Shown: positions 31,293 through 39,887, counted from the first letter of the stretch. The stretch is DNA of 42,393 bases from Betaproteobacteria bacterium (GCA_016192825.1 JACPTK010000021.1:1-42393); one strand, 5' to 3'. Translations and numbers: made by a program. The notes: generated from the letters alone by a model not told the origin.

Positions 31293-32075
31293 ATGACCGA
31301 CAGCTTCAGCCAGACCGCCAAAGGCAAGGCCGAAATCGCGGCCAAGCCCGGCAAGCTCACACCCGGCCTGAAGACCCTGCTCGGCATGGTAGGCGACAAG
31401 GCAACGATTGCCGACCTCAAGGTCAAGCTGCCGCAGGTGCCCGAGGACAAGCTGACCGCGGCGCTCGACAGGCTGGTCGCCGACGGCTATCTCCAGCGCG
31501 TCGCCCCGCCGCCGGGGCCCATGCACTCGGACGCCAGCCTCGACTTCACGCGCTTCATCAGCCGCCCGGTCAAGGAGCCGACGCTGCATCAGAAGCAGCA
31601 AGCCGAGGCGACCATCGCAAGCATCCGCACCTCCAGGAAGGCGGGCTATCAGGTCAACATCCTGAACCGGCCCGCCAAGCGCATCGAGCCGCGCGCCGGG
31701 GGCGACAAATACACGGTCCTCATCATCGACGCGGACGAAGCCAACGCGCTGCTCATGGCCCGCGCGCTGCTGCTCGCCAAGTTCGACACCCGCGCCGCCT
31801 CGAAGCGCGAGGAGATCGTCGGGCAACTGAACCGGCAGCCGCCGCCCGACGCGGTGGCCATGGATATCGACCTGCCCGACGTAGGGGGGCTGGAACTGCT
31901 CGGCCGGTTGCGCGAGCACCCGATCTACAAGACGATCCCGGTCGTCATCATGACCGCCAAGGTCGAGCACGACGACGTGGTGGCGGCGCTCGCTTTCGGG
32001 GCGAACGGCTTCCTGACCAAGCCGATCAGGCCCGAGGCGCTGCTCGAAAGCGTCAGGGCCGTTCTCGGCCTCTAA
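31293..32075 (+). CDS. Response regulator with N-terminal winged-helix-like domain
   Basis: 260 residues. The receiver domain is at about 139-258, with acidic residues Asp146 and Asp148, phosphoacceptor Asp191 (MDIDLPDVGG), Thr221 and Lys243 (LTKPIRPE), so it is phosphorylatable. The N-terminal 70 residues (QTAKGKAEI to RLVADGYLQRV) resemble the first domain of the giant protein at 20601. No sensor kinase is nearby, so it is an orphan. GGAGA lies just before ATG 31293. The domain order (effector-like part first) is unusual. Confidence 0.88.
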   Translation: MTDSFSQTAKGKAEIAAKPGKLTPGLKTLLGMVGDKATIADLKVKLPQVPEDKLTAALDRLVADGYLQRVAPPPGPMHSDASLDFTRFISRPVKEPTLHQKQQAEATIASIRTSRKAGYQVNILNRPAKRIEPRAGGDKYTVLIIDADEANALLMARALLLAKFDTRAASKREEIVGQLNRQPPPDAVAMDIDLPDVGGLELLGRLREHPIYKTIPVVIMTAKVEHDDVVAALAFGANGFLTKPIRPEALLESVRAVLGL

Positions 32076-32077
32076 GC

Positions 32078-32170
32078 CAGTGATCCGTGAACCGTGAGCC
32101 GTGAACCGACAGCATCGGAATTGTGAAGCGGGCGTTCTCGGATCACGGATCACCGATCACGGTTCACGAT
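32078..32170. repeat. Heptamer inverted repeat, CGTGAAC / GGATCAC words
   Basis: Left arm GTGATC-CGTGAAC-CGTGAGC-CGTGAAC-CG; right arm GGATCAC-GGATCACC-GATCACG-GTTCACG-ATTCA. It lies between the convergent response regulator and RidA genes and is nearly identical in its left arm to 28972-29060. Confidence 0.9.
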
Positions 32171-32572
32171 TCAGTCGATAACGGCTATCGCCTCGATTTC
32201 CACCAGGTACTCGGGCTTCGCCAGTGACTGCACGCCGACCAGTGTGCTGGCGGGCGGGTTGTCCTTCGAGACGTGGCGCGCGCGCGCCTGCGACATCAGG
32301 TCGCGATGCTCGGGCCTGAAGCTGACCACGTAGACGTTGATCTTCACCAGGTCGTTGAACGTCGCGCCCGCCCCCTTGAGCGCGAGTCCCAGGTTGCGAT
32401 AGACCTGCTCGGCCTGAGCCGGCAAATCGCCCTCGCCGACGACTTCGCCCTTCTCGTTCTGGGAAACCTGGCCGGCGATGTAGACCGTCCGCCCCCCGCT
32501 CGCGACGACGGCGGGTGTGTAGGCGCCGGGGCGCAGCAGTCCTTGCGGATTGATGAAACGCTTTTCTGCCAT
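32171..32572 (-). CDS. RidA family protein
   Basis: A 133-residue Rid-family protein of normal length. RidA hydrolyses reactive enamines/imines made by PLP enzymes. Visible: the INPQGL start, VVASGGRTVYIAGQVSQNEKG-type strands, AEQVYRNLGLALKGAGATF and the final PEYLVEIEAIAV. The canonical Arg near residue 105 is replaced (NPPASTLVGV has no Arg before STLV), so it may not be a classic imine deaminase. GGAGGAG lies four bases before ATG 32572. Confidence 0.93.
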   Translation of the reverse strand: MAEKRFINPQGLLRPGAYTPAVVASGGRTVYIAGQVSQNEKGEVVGEGDLPAQAEQVYRNLGLALKGAGATFNDLVKINVYVVSFRPEHRDLMSQARARHVSKDNPPASTLVGVQSLAKPEYLVEIEAIAVID

Positions 32573-32583
32573 GGTGCTCCTCC

Positions 32584-32633
32584 TAGGAGTTTGTCGGACC
32601 TGGGAACCTGTCGGACCATCAAAGTCCGACAGG
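32584..32633. repeat. Chimeric REP-like hairpin
   Basis: TAGGAGTTTGTCGGAC (32584-32599) is the left half of the hairpin type at 16177. Then CCTGTCGGAC (32607-32616), CATCAAA and GTCCGACAGG (32624-32633) repeat the core and loop of the hairpin at 16345-16383. It looks like two copies joined with part of the first lost. It lies between the RidA and patatin genes. Confidence 0.75.
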
Positions 32634-32650
32634 CTGCCAGTGACGCGGGT

Positions 32651-33466
32651 TTACGCCCAGTCCTGCAGCAGGCCCTGGATCTGCGGAATCATCAGCTCGG
32701 CGGCAGCGCGGCCTTCGGCGATCGCCTCGGAGCCGCGGTGATATTCGAGCAGCCCGAGCGTGCCCAGCCGCGGCCGGATCACGATGTCCGCCGGCTCGCC
32801 GGCGAGGCGGCTGCGCGTGATGCGCACGCTCACGATGTTGAGGCTGCCCGTGACGACCTCGAGCATGCCGGGCGGCCCGGCCTTCCGGGCCTTGCGCGAG
32901 TTCTGCCCGACGATGTCGGAACTCAGATCCACCGCGATCACCACGTCGGCATCCATCGCCCGCGCAAGCGATACCGGCACCGGATTGACCAGCGCCCCGT
33001 CCACCAGCAGCCGGTCCCCGTCCTGCGACGGCGTGAACAGCCCGGGCAGGGCGATCGAGGCCCGCACCGCGTCCGCAACCGGCCCGGCTCTCAGCCACAC
33101 TTCGCGGCCGCTCGCGAAGTCGGTCGCGACCGCGCCGAACGGCCGCGGCAGATCCTCGATGCGCTTATCCAGGAAGTCCCCGCGCAGGTATTCGAACAGC
33201 TTGCCGCCCTTCAATAAGCCGCTGCCGAACGACAGGTCGAAATAGCCCACCACCTTGCGCCAGGTCAGGTCCTTCACCCACTGCTCGAACTGCGCCAGAT
33301 CGTCGTCGGCGTAGACCGCGCCCACCAGCGCGCCGATCGATGTCCCGCACACGACCTCGGGCGCGATGCCGGCCTCGACCAGCCTGCGCAGCACGCCGAT
33401 GTGCGCCCAGCCGCGCGCGGAGCCCGCGCCGAGCGCCACGCCGATCCGGGGTTTACGCCGCGCCAT
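32651..33466 (-). CDS. Patatin-like phospholipase (RssA-type)
   Basis: A 271-residue patatin-family lipid acyl hydrolase. The oxyanion loop is GAGSARGWAHIGVL (about 13-26), the nucleophile Ser43 is in GTSIG, and Asp156 is in DGALVNP. Length and pattern match RssA/YchK-type bacterial proteins, probably cytoplasmic or membrane-associated. ATG 33466 has GAGG five bases upstream; GTG 33478 is an alternative. Confidence 0.93.
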   Translation of the reverse strand: MARRKPRIGVALGAGSARGWAHIGVLRRLVEAGIAPEVVCGTSIGALVGAVYADDDLAQFEQWVKDLTWRKVVGYFDLSFGSGLLKGGKLFEYLRGDFLDKRIEDLPRPFGAVATDFASGREVWLRAGPVADAVRASIALPGLFTPSQDGDRLLVDGALVNPVPVSLARAMDADVVIAVDLSSDIVGQNSRKARKAGPPGMLEVVTGSLNIVSVRITRSRLAGEPADIVIRPRLGTLGLLEYHRGSEAIAEGRAAAELMIPQIQGLLQDWA

Positions 33467-33494
33467 GGAACCTCGCACTCGAGAAGCAAGAACG

Positions 33495-33591
33495 AATAGA
33501 CAGGATTTACAAGATTAACAGGATTAAACCAAACAAAAAAACTAACCTGTTTGAAGTCCGAATCTTGTTAATCCTGTTAATCCTGTCTATT
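33495..33591. repeat. 9-bp-step inverted repeat, ACAGGATTA word
   Basis: Left arm ACAGGATTT-ACAAGATTA-ACAGGATTA (about 33500-33526). Right arm is the inverse of ACAGGATTA-ACAGGATTA-ACAAGATTC (about 33560-33586). An A-rich centre (AAACAAAAAAACTAACC) separates them. It is AT-rich in contrast to its surroundings. It overlaps the last codons of the hydrolase gene. Confidence 0.9.
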
Positions 33592-34468
33592 TGGTTTCTT
33601 GCGGGGACTGGAAGTCCTGTCCATTGTGCCGGTCGAGGAACTCCGCCAGCCGGGCCACCCACTCGGGACGCGCGAAGACGAAGCCGTCGTTGTGCCCGCC
33701 GCGCATCTCCAGGAACGCCTTGGGCTCGTTCGCCGCCTCGAACAGCCGTTTCCCATGGACGTAGGGCACGATGTCGTCGTCCCGGCTGTGCGCGATGAAC
33801 ACCGGCGCGCGGATCCGCTTCAGGTTGGCCAGGTTGTCGTAGCCGAAGCGGCTGATCAGGCGTACGGGAAGGAACCAGTAGACCTGCGCGCCCAGGTCGG
33901 TGGCCGAAGTGAAGGTCGAGAACAGCAGCACGGCGCGGGGTCCCGATTCCGCTGTTGCCCTCTTGAGGGACACTTTGGCCGCGAGCCAGGTGGCCACCGC
34001 GGCGCCCAGCGACTCTCCCGCGATCACCACGTCCTGCGCGCGCGCGAGACGCGCGTGGCGCAAGTAGTCCCACGCCGCCTCGGCATCGCGGTACGTTCCC
34101 TCTTCCGAGGGCGTGCCGGTACTCAGGCCGTAGCCGCGGTAATCCACGATGAGCGTGGTGTAGCGCAGCCGGTGGAACATCAGCAGATAGTCGAGGCGGT
34201 GGGAAATATTGCCGGCGTTGCCGTGGAAGAACAGGACGGCGCCGCGCGCGTTTTCCGCCGGGACCCACCACCCCTGCAGGATCTCGTCGTCGGCCGTCCG
34301 GATCTCCACCGGCTCGAACTTGAGCCCGTAGGACTGCGGCGAGAGCCGGACCTCGCGCCCGATTTCCGGATAGTAGACGAGCCGGGACTGGAACAGGAAT
34401 ACCAGCACCAGCACCGCCGCGTAGGCCATCGCCACCGGAATCAGGATGTTCCACAGCATGCGCGGCAT
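33587..34468 (-). CDS. Membrane-anchored alpha/beta hydrolase (BEM46-like)
   Basis: A 293-residue hydrolase with one N-terminal membrane anchor (about 5-26). The alpha/beta fold has FFHGNAGN (oxyanion, 81-88), nucleophile Ser153 in GESLG, an acid in HSRDDDIV (about 230) and His259 in GGHNDGF. It resembles the BEM46/YfhR group of lipid-related hydrolases with unknown substrate. The C-terminal QSPQETK and stop are at the edge of the 9-bp repeat. Confidence 0.9.
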   Translation of the reverse strand: MPRMLWNILIPVAMAYAAVLVLVFLFQSRLVYYPEIGREVRLSPQSYGLKFEPVEIRTADDEILQGWWVPAENARGAVLFFHGNAGNISHRLDYLLMFHRLRYTTLIVDYRGYGLSTGTPSEEGTYRDAEAAWDYLRHARLARAQDVVIAGESLGAAVATWLAAKVSLKRATAESGPRAVLLFSTFTSATDLGAQVYWFLPVRLISRFGYDNLANLKRIRAPVFIAHSRDDDIVPYVHGKRLFEAANEPKAFLEMRGGHNDGFVFARPEWVARLAEFLDRHNGQDFQSPQETK

Positions 34469-34527
34469 TTAGCATTCCCGGACATCGACCGGATCAGATT
34501 CACGCCCCACGACTCGTCCCTCCTCAC

Positions 34528-35487
34528 TCAATCGACCCTGGCGCCTGACGCTTTCACGACCCTCGCCCACTTGGCGAAATCGGCGCGGATGACCCTGGCG
34601 AAGTCCTCGGGCGTGCCGCCGGCGACGTCCGCGCCCCGGGCGCTGAGCTGCTTCCTGAGCTCGGGCGAGGCGAGCCCGGCGTTGAACTCCTTGTTCAGCC
34701 GCGCCACGATCGCGCGCGGCGTGCCGGCAGGCGCGAGGATGCCGAACCAGTTGATCACCTCGTACCCCGGCACGGTCTCCGCGATCGCGGGCAGTTCGGG
34801 AAACGACGGCGAGCGCTTCGGGCTCGTCACCGCCAGGCCGCGCAGCCTGCCGGCCTTGACCTGCGGCGAGAGCGGCACCGCGCTGGAAATGGTCAGGGTG
34901 ACCCGCCCGCCCAGCATGTCCGTGATCATCGGGCCCACGCCCTTGTACGGGATGTGCGCGAAATCGACCGCGGCCATGCTCTTGAACAGCTCCATGGCAA
35001 GGTGGCCGGAGGAGCCGCTGCCGCCCGAGCCGTAATTGATCTGGCCGGGGCGCGCCTTCGCCTGCGCGATCAGTTCCTGAACGGACTTCGCCGCGAACGA
35101 GGGGTGCGATGCCAGCATCAACGGCACCGCCACGAACTGCACCACCGGCACGAAGTCCCTGATCGCGTCGTAGGCGACCTTGCGGTAGAGGTGCGGGTTG
35201 ATGACGTGCGGAATCGAGGTGAAGAGCAGCGTGTAGCCGTCGGGGTTGGTCCTGACGGCGATCTCGGTGGCGAGCAGCCCGCCCGCGCCGCCGCGGTTGT
35301 CCACCACCACCTGCTGGCGGAGCCCCTCGGTGAGCCGCTGGGCCGCGATGCGCCCGAGAATGTCGGCCGCGCCGCCCGGCGGGAACCCCACGATCATCCG
35401 GATCGGCCGCTCCGGATATGCCGCTTCGCTTTCGCGAATCGGCATGAATGGGACAATTACCAAGATCAGCAACGGCAGGTTTTTCAT
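34528..35487 (-). CDS. Bug/TctC family periplasmic solute receptor
   Basis: A 319-residue receptor: signal peptide ending near RESEA/AYP, then IRMIVGFPPGGAADILGR, DNRGGAGGLLATEI and HIPYKGVGPMITDMLGG. ATG 35487 has GAGG six bases upstream; longer starts (35499, 35553) would spoil the signal peptide. It is 49 bases downstream of the amidase gene on the same strand. Confidence 0.93.
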   Translation of the reverse strand: MKNLPLLILVIVPFMPIRESEAAYPERPIRMIVGFPPGGAADILGRIAAQRLTEGLRQQVVVDNRGGAGGLLATEIAVRTNPDGYTLLFTSIPHVINPHLYRKVAYDAIRDFVPVVQFVAVPLMLASHPSFAAKSVQELIAQAKARPGQINYGSGGSGSSGHLAMELFKSMAAVDFAHIPYKGVGPMITDMLGGRVTLTISSAVPLSPQVKAGRLRGLAVTSPKRSPSFPELPAIAETVPGYEVINWFGILAPAGTPRAIVARLNKEFNAGLASPELRKQLSARGADVAGGTPEDFARVIRADFAKWARVVKASGARVD

Positions 35488-35536
35488 GCGCAACCTCATT
35501 TCAGTGACCTCCACGCCAAACGTTGATCCCGCCGTC

Positions 35537-36253
35537 CTATGCCGGCCATCCAAGGCAGATTCCGACCGCGGCAGCGATGCCCTCTGCCATCCTCTTGCGG
35601 ACGGCGGGATCGCGCAGGCGCAGTTCCTCGTCGCGGTTGACGATCACGCCCGCTTCGAACAGCAACGCCGGGATGCCCGCGGTCCGGAGCACCGCCAGGT
35701 TGTCGAAATAATGCACCCCGTTTTCCTCGTCCGCAAACGGGCGGTTTTCCCCGAGGATCGGGTCGGCGTGGTAGCGGGAAGGCACGAAGCCCGCCTGCCG
35801 CATCGCCCGCCCGATCGCGGACGCGCACTTGAGGCTCGCATCGGTATGCGAATTGACACGGGAGACGAACAGCGAGAAGCCGGAAAACCGGTCGCTGTAC
35901 TGGCGCTCGACACCCTCGTGCGTCCACGTGGAGAAGAACCGAGGCTGCACGGAATCGTGGTGGATGGAGATGAACAAATCCATGCCGGAAGCACGCGGCG
36001 CGCGTCTGGACAGGTCTTCGCCGAGCCCATCGTCACCGATGAGGAGAGTCCTGTGGCCCGCGTGCTTTAGCGCAACTTCGATTTCGCGGGTGAGCTGCAG
36101 GTTGTACTCGAATTCGGTCGCGCCGCGCGCGCTGATCACGCCCGGTTCCCCGAGATAGTGGCCCACATCGACCGCGATGCCGGCTCCGCGGGCCTCGATC
36201 GAGCCGATAAGATGCAAAGCCAGGAATACAGCGCCGGGAAACGTCCGCATCAC
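35537..36253 (-). CDS. Exported N-acetylmuramoyl-L-alanine amidase (Amidase_3)
   Basis: A 238-residue zinc amidase that cleaves the bond between peptidoglycan glycan and stem peptide. A signal peptide (about 1-21) is followed by zinc ligands His32 (VDVGHYLG), Glu47 (ATEFEYN) and a His at 98-99 (ISIHHDS), with catalytic Glu200 (LLFEAGVIVN). It lacks extra binding domains. ATG 36253 overlaps the stop of the upstream exported protein by four bases (ATGA), so the two are coupled and probably act together in the periplasm. Confidence 0.92.
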   Translation of the reverse strand: MMRTFPGAVFLALHLIGSIEARGAGIAVDVGHYLGEPGVISARGATEFEYNLQLTREIEVALKHAGHRTLLIGDDGLGEDLSRRAPRASGMDLFISIHHDSVQPRFFSTWTHEGVERQYSDRFSGFSLFVSRVNSHTDASLKCASAIGRAMRQAGFVPSRYHADPILGENRPFADEENGVHYFDNLAVLRTAGIPALLFEAGVIVNRDEELRLRDPAVRKRMAEGIAAAVGICLGWPA

Positions 36254-36858
36254 TTGAGTGGCGTGAAGACAATGCCGCGAATGAATTCCTCGCCTTCCCG
36301 CCTCATTCCTTCGGAATCGGGCCCCGGTCCGCCGCGCTCCGAATAATGGATATCGATCGAAGTTCGCAGGGACTCCGGGTGGGTGCAGCTGAATCCGTTT
36401 ATTTCCAGGGTCAGCGGCACGCCTCGCGCCTGGGGGGCGAGGATGGCCTCGGCCTTCAGCCGGTACCGTATGCAGGTCCGGCCGGGCGTGTTCTCGGTAA
36501 CGTATTCCTCCTCGAGGAAGCGGAGGTATTTCGGACTGATCATTGCCCGTTTGATTTTCTTGACAAGCGCGAAGTAATCCTCGATGGAGCCGACCGCGAT
36601 GCCGGCCGGCAGCATCCCGGAATGGACCAGCGCCGCAAAAGTGTGGACTTTTGAATCGATGCGCTTTCCGAAAAGCACGTTCCCGTCGTTACGAATGAAG
36701 CGATACCAGTTTTCGCCTCCCGGCGGCTTTACGTGAAACCCGTTGAATTGGAGCGGCGTGTCATGGTCGGTCACGAGCACGGGGGGCGCCTGAGACCAGC
36801 AATTGGAGACGCCGAGCCACAACGGGACGCACGCCGCAAGGAATAGTCCGGGGTTCAT
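36250..36858 (-). CDS. Exported protein of unknown function
   Basis: 202 residues with a signal peptide (MNPGLFLAACVPLWLGVSN, cleavage near CWSQA). A Cys at 20 lies close to the end of the hydrophobic part, but the lipobox is poor. The mature part has strands with GENWYRFIRNDG, IEDYFALVKKIKRA, LEEEYVTENTPGRTCIRYRL and TLEINGFSCTHPES, with two later Cys that could form a disulfide. I do not recognise a family. It is translationally coupled to the amidase, suggesting a cell-wall or envelope role. Confidence 0.75.
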   Translation of the reverse strand: MNPGLFLAACVPLWLGVSNCWSQAPPVLVTDHDTPLQFNGFHVKPPGGENWYRFIRNDGNVLFGKRIDSKVHTFAALVHSGMLPAGIAVGSIEDYFALVKKIKRAMISPKYLRFLEEEYVTENTPGRTCIRYRLKAEAILAPQARGVPLTLEINGFSCTHPESLRTSIDIHYSERGGPGPDSEGMRREGEEFIRGIVFTPLK

Positions 36859-36951
36859 GGATTGAAGGGAAAGGGATCGTTTTCCAGCTGGCCGATATCC
36901 GCCTTCTCTCGGCGTCCGGCCTCGTTGTTTCCCGCCCTGGCTGCTTTCTTC

Positions 36952-38673
36952 CTACCAGCCGAGGACGTACGCCGGCCGGCGCGGGTCCGCCCCGCCGTGC
37001 AGCACGCCGTTCTTATGGTCGGCGACGATGGTGCATACCGCGCCGGCGAGCCAGGTCATGTCGCCCCACCAGTGGACCTTGTGGCCGCGGCCCGCCAGCG
37101 CGTCGCCCGTCCCGCGGTCGATCCTTGCCTCCAGCTGGAGCCGCCCCGGGTAGTACGGGTGCGGCTCGAACGAGCCGGGGAAGCTGTAGCCGGCGAAGCG
37201 CGGCGCCTCGACCGCTTCCTGCGGCTGCATGCCGAACACGTTGATGTTGAGGAACACCTGCAGCATCGCCTGGCACTGCACGTCGCCGCCGGGCGTGCCG
37301 AACGGCATGTGGACCTTGCCGTTCCTGAACGCGAGCGCCGGATTGGGCGTCAGCCGCGGCCGCTTGCCCGGCGCGACCGAGCTCGCGTGCGCGGGATCGG
37401 CCCACGACTGCGTGCCCCGGGTCGAGCACAGGATGCCCAGGCCGGGAACGAGCGGCGCGGTGGGCGAGCCGTCGCTCGGCGTGGACGAGAACGCGTTACC
37501 GTGCCGGTCGATCACGCATACGTACGAAGTGTCGCCCGGCCCCGGCCCTTCCTCGGGCTCGGGCGGCGGCACGCAGCTCTGCCGGATCTGCGCCAGCGCG
37601 GCCGGGTCGCCCGCGGGCGGCATCTCCGGCCAGGCCTTCTCCAGGCTTACCAGCGAGCGGCGGTAATCGGAATAGCCGTCCGACATCAGCCCCTTGATCG
37701 GCACCTTCACGAAATCCGGGTCGCCGAAATGATGGTGACGGTCGGCGTAGGCAAGCTTGAGCGCCTCGGTGACGACGTGGATGTAGTCCGGCGAGTTGTG
37801 GCCCATCGCCTTCAGGTCGTAGCCCTTGAGGATGTTGAGCGCCATCGGCAGCACCGGCCCCTGCGACCACGGCCCGCAGGCGTGCAGCTCGATGTCGTTG
37901 AAACGCGAGCGCACGGTGGGCTCGAACTTGACCCGGAACCCCGCCAGGTCCTCGTAGCGCACCAGGCCGCCTTCCTGCTCGATGAACTTCGCGATCGTGC
38001 GCGCGATGTCACCCTTGTAGAAGGTGTCGCGCGCGGCCTTGAGGCCCGCCTTGCGGCCCTTGCGCCGCGCCGCCTTCTTTTCCTCGTCCACGAGGTGCTG
38101 CAGGGTGCGCCCGAGGTCGGCCTGCACGAAGACCTCCCCCACTGCCGGCGCCCGCCCGTTCGGCAGGAACACCTTGCGCCGCGACGGCCAGCGCGCGTAG
38201 TCCTTCTGGTGCTCCTTGATGTACTCCGACATGATCGGATACATCGGGAAGCCCTCGCGCGCGAAGCGGATGGCGTAGGAGGCGACGTCGCCGAAGCTCA
38301 TCGTGCCGAAATGCTCGAGCGCGGTGATCCAGGCGTCGGGCGCAGCCGGCACGACGCAGCGCTCGACGCCCAGCGGTATCTTCCCGCCGTGCTTCTTCAT
38401 GAAATAGTCGGGCGTGATCGCCCTCGGCCACACGCCGAGGCCGTCGATGCAGCTGACCTTGCGGTTTTTCGCCGTGTAGATGATCTGCGGCGCCACGCCT
38501 CCGAAGTTCACCTTGTCGGTCTGCAGCACGCCGATCGCGATGCCCGCCGCGACCCCGGCGTCGATCGCGTTGCCCCCCGCCTCGAGAATCTCGAAACCGG
38601 CGTGCGCGGCAAGGTAGTGCCCGGCCGATATCACGTGCCGGGTGCCCATGATGCTCATGCGACTGGCTGCCAT
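36952..38673 (-). CDS. Gamma-glutamyltransferase family protein
   Basis: A 573-residue Ntn-hydrolase of the gamma-glutamyltransferase family, which is made as one chain and self-cleaves before a Thr. N-terminal GHYLAAHAGFEILEAGGNAIDAGVAAG matches the family in pieces. The likely nucleophile Thr is in GPGDTSYVCVID, and GTPGGDVQCQAMLQVFLN is the C-terminal signature. ATG 38673 has AGGAG six bases upstream. No signal peptide, so probably cytoplasmic; such cytoplasmic forms often act on amides or lactams in catabolism. It diverges from a Bug receptor gene, which is followed by a second family member. Confidence 0.92.
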   Translation of the reverse strand: MAASRMSIMGTRHVISAGHYLAAHAGFEILEAGGNAIDAGVAAGIAIGVLQTDKVNFGGVAPQIIYTAKNRKVSCIDGLGVWPRAITPDYFMKKHGGKIPLGVERCVVPAAPDAWITALEHFGTMSFGDVASYAIRFAREGFPMYPIMSEYIKEHQKDYARWPSRRKVFLPNGRAPAVGEVFVQADLGRTLQHLVDEEKKAARRKGRKAGLKAARDTFYKGDIARTIAKFIEQEGGLVRYEDLAGFRVKFEPTVRSRFNDIELHACGPWSQGPVLPMALNILKGYDLKAMGHNSPDYIHVVTEALKLAYADRHHHFGDPDFVKVPIKGLMSDGYSDYRRSLVSLEKAWPEMPPAGDPAALAQIRQSCVPPPEPEEGPGPGDTSYVCVIDRHGNAFSSTPSDGSPTAPLVPGLGILCSTRGTQSWADPAHASSVAPGKRPRLTPNPALAFRNGKVHMPFGTPGGDVQCQAMLQVFLNINVFGMQPQEAVEAPRFAGYSFPGSFEPHPYYPGRLQLEARIDRGTGDALAGRGHKVHWWGDMTWLAGAVCTIVADHKNGVLHGGADPRRPAYVLGW

Positions 38674-38795
38674 GCGGATCTCCTGGAACGATGCGCTGCG
38701 GACGCTCGCGCGCGCCGTCCATTCTATCCGCAATCGGCGCCGCCGTCGTCGGAGCGGTCTCGGCGCGACAAATCGGTTAGGGGCCGCGCGGCCGC

Positions 38796-38804
38796 TGCTA
38801 TAAT
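38796..38804 (+). promoter_or_regulatory. Extended -10 promoter for the Bug/GGT pair
   Basis: TGCTATAAT is a perfect extended -10 element (TGn plus TATAAT), 102 bases before the Bug ATG at 38907. There is no good -35 box, as is usual with extended -10 promoters. It lies in the divergent region between the two gamma-glutamyltransferase-family units. Confidence 0.55.
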
Positions 38805-38906
38805 TCCCCGGACCGTCATGCCTGCGACACGGCCGCGCTGCATCCGCGCATGGGTGATGGGCGACAGAAAACAGCCGCTCTAATTGTCAGACGCCGAGGA
38901 GACCCG

Positions 38907-39884
38907 ATGAAACAGTCGATCCGCCTGATTCACGTCGTGCTGGCAGCTTGCGCCGCCTTGTGGCACGCCGGTGCCGCGTACGGCCAGGCCTTCCCCACCA
39001 AGCCGATCCGCGTCATCAACCCGGCCTCGCCGGGTGGCAACAGCGACATCTCGTTCCGCCTGCTGCAGCCGAAAATGAACGAGACGATCGGACAGCAGTT
39101 CGTCATGGATTACCGGCCGGGCGCGGGCGCGACCATCGGCGGCGAGATCATCGCGCGCAGCGCGCCGGACGGCTACACCACCGGGTGGGTTGCCGCGAGC
39201 TTCGTCATCAACCCGTCCACCTTCAAGAAGCTGCCGTACGACACGATCCGCGACTTCACCCCGCTCGGCATCGTCATGGACGTGCCGTCGGGACTCGTCG
39301 TGCACCCGTCGCTGCCGGTCCGGAGCGTGAAGGATCTGATTGCGCTCTCGCGTAGGCGCCCAGGCGATATTTTCTACTCGACCTCCGGCCCCGGCACCAT
39401 CGGCCACCTCGCGGGGGAAATGCTGAATTCCGCGGGCAACATCAAGCTCGTGCACGTACCCTACAAGGGCGCGGGCCCGGCCGTCATCGACCTCATCGCG
39501 GGGCAAGTGCAGCTTCAGTTCGCGAGCATGCCGCTGCTGGTCGGCCACGTGAAAGCCGGGAAGCTGCGCCTCATCGCGCAGACCGGTGAAACGCGCGCCA
39601 CAGGAGCGAAGGACGTGCCCACCATGATCGAGTCCGGACTCCCGGGCTTCGTCGTGCAGAGCCTCTTCGGGTTCGTCGGGCCGGCCGGCATCCCGCGCGC
39701 GATCGCCGGGAAGCTGAACGGCGCCCTGGTCGCCGCAATCAAGGATCCGAAGAACAGCAAGTCCCTGGTCGATCGCGGCGCGGAGCCGATCGGCAGCTCG
39801 ATCGACGAGCACGCCGCCTCCATCAAGTCCCAGGTCGCCTTGTGGCGCAAGGTGGCGAAGGCGGCGGGCATCCAGCCCCAATGA
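38907..39884 (+). CDS. Bug/TctC family periplasmic solute receptor
   Basis: A 325-residue receptor: signal peptide ending near GAAYGQ/AFP, IRVINPASPGGNSDISFR (with ASPGG replacing the usual FPPGG), DYRPGAGATIGGEI and HVPYKGAGPAVIDLIAG. ATG 38907 has GAGGAG five bases upstream. It lies between two gamma-glutamyltransferase-family genes, so its ligand may be a substrate or product of these (inference). Confidence 0.93.
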   Translation: MKQSIRLIHVVLAACAALWHAGAAYGQAFPTKPIRVINPASPGGNSDISFRLLQPKMNETIGQQFVMDYRPGAGATIGGEIIARSAPDGYTTGWVAASFVINPSTFKKLPYDTIRDFTPLGIVMDVPSGLVVHPSLPVRSVKDLIALSRRRPGDIFYSTSGPGTIGHLAGEMLNSAGNIKLVHVPYKGAGPAVIDLIAGQVQLQFASMPLLVGHVKAGKLRLIAQTGETRATGAKDVPTMIESGLPGFVVQSLFGFVGPAGIPRAIAGKLNGALVAAIKDPKNSKSLVDRGAEPIGSSIDEHAASIKSQVALWRKVAKAAGIQPQ

Positions 39885-39887
39885 TTA

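Noticed and set aside
33507-34475. Alternative minus-strand frame overlapping the alpha/beta hydrolase
   Set aside because: It has no hydrolase motifs; the frame 33587-34468 contains the GESLG nucleophile and the Asp/His partners.
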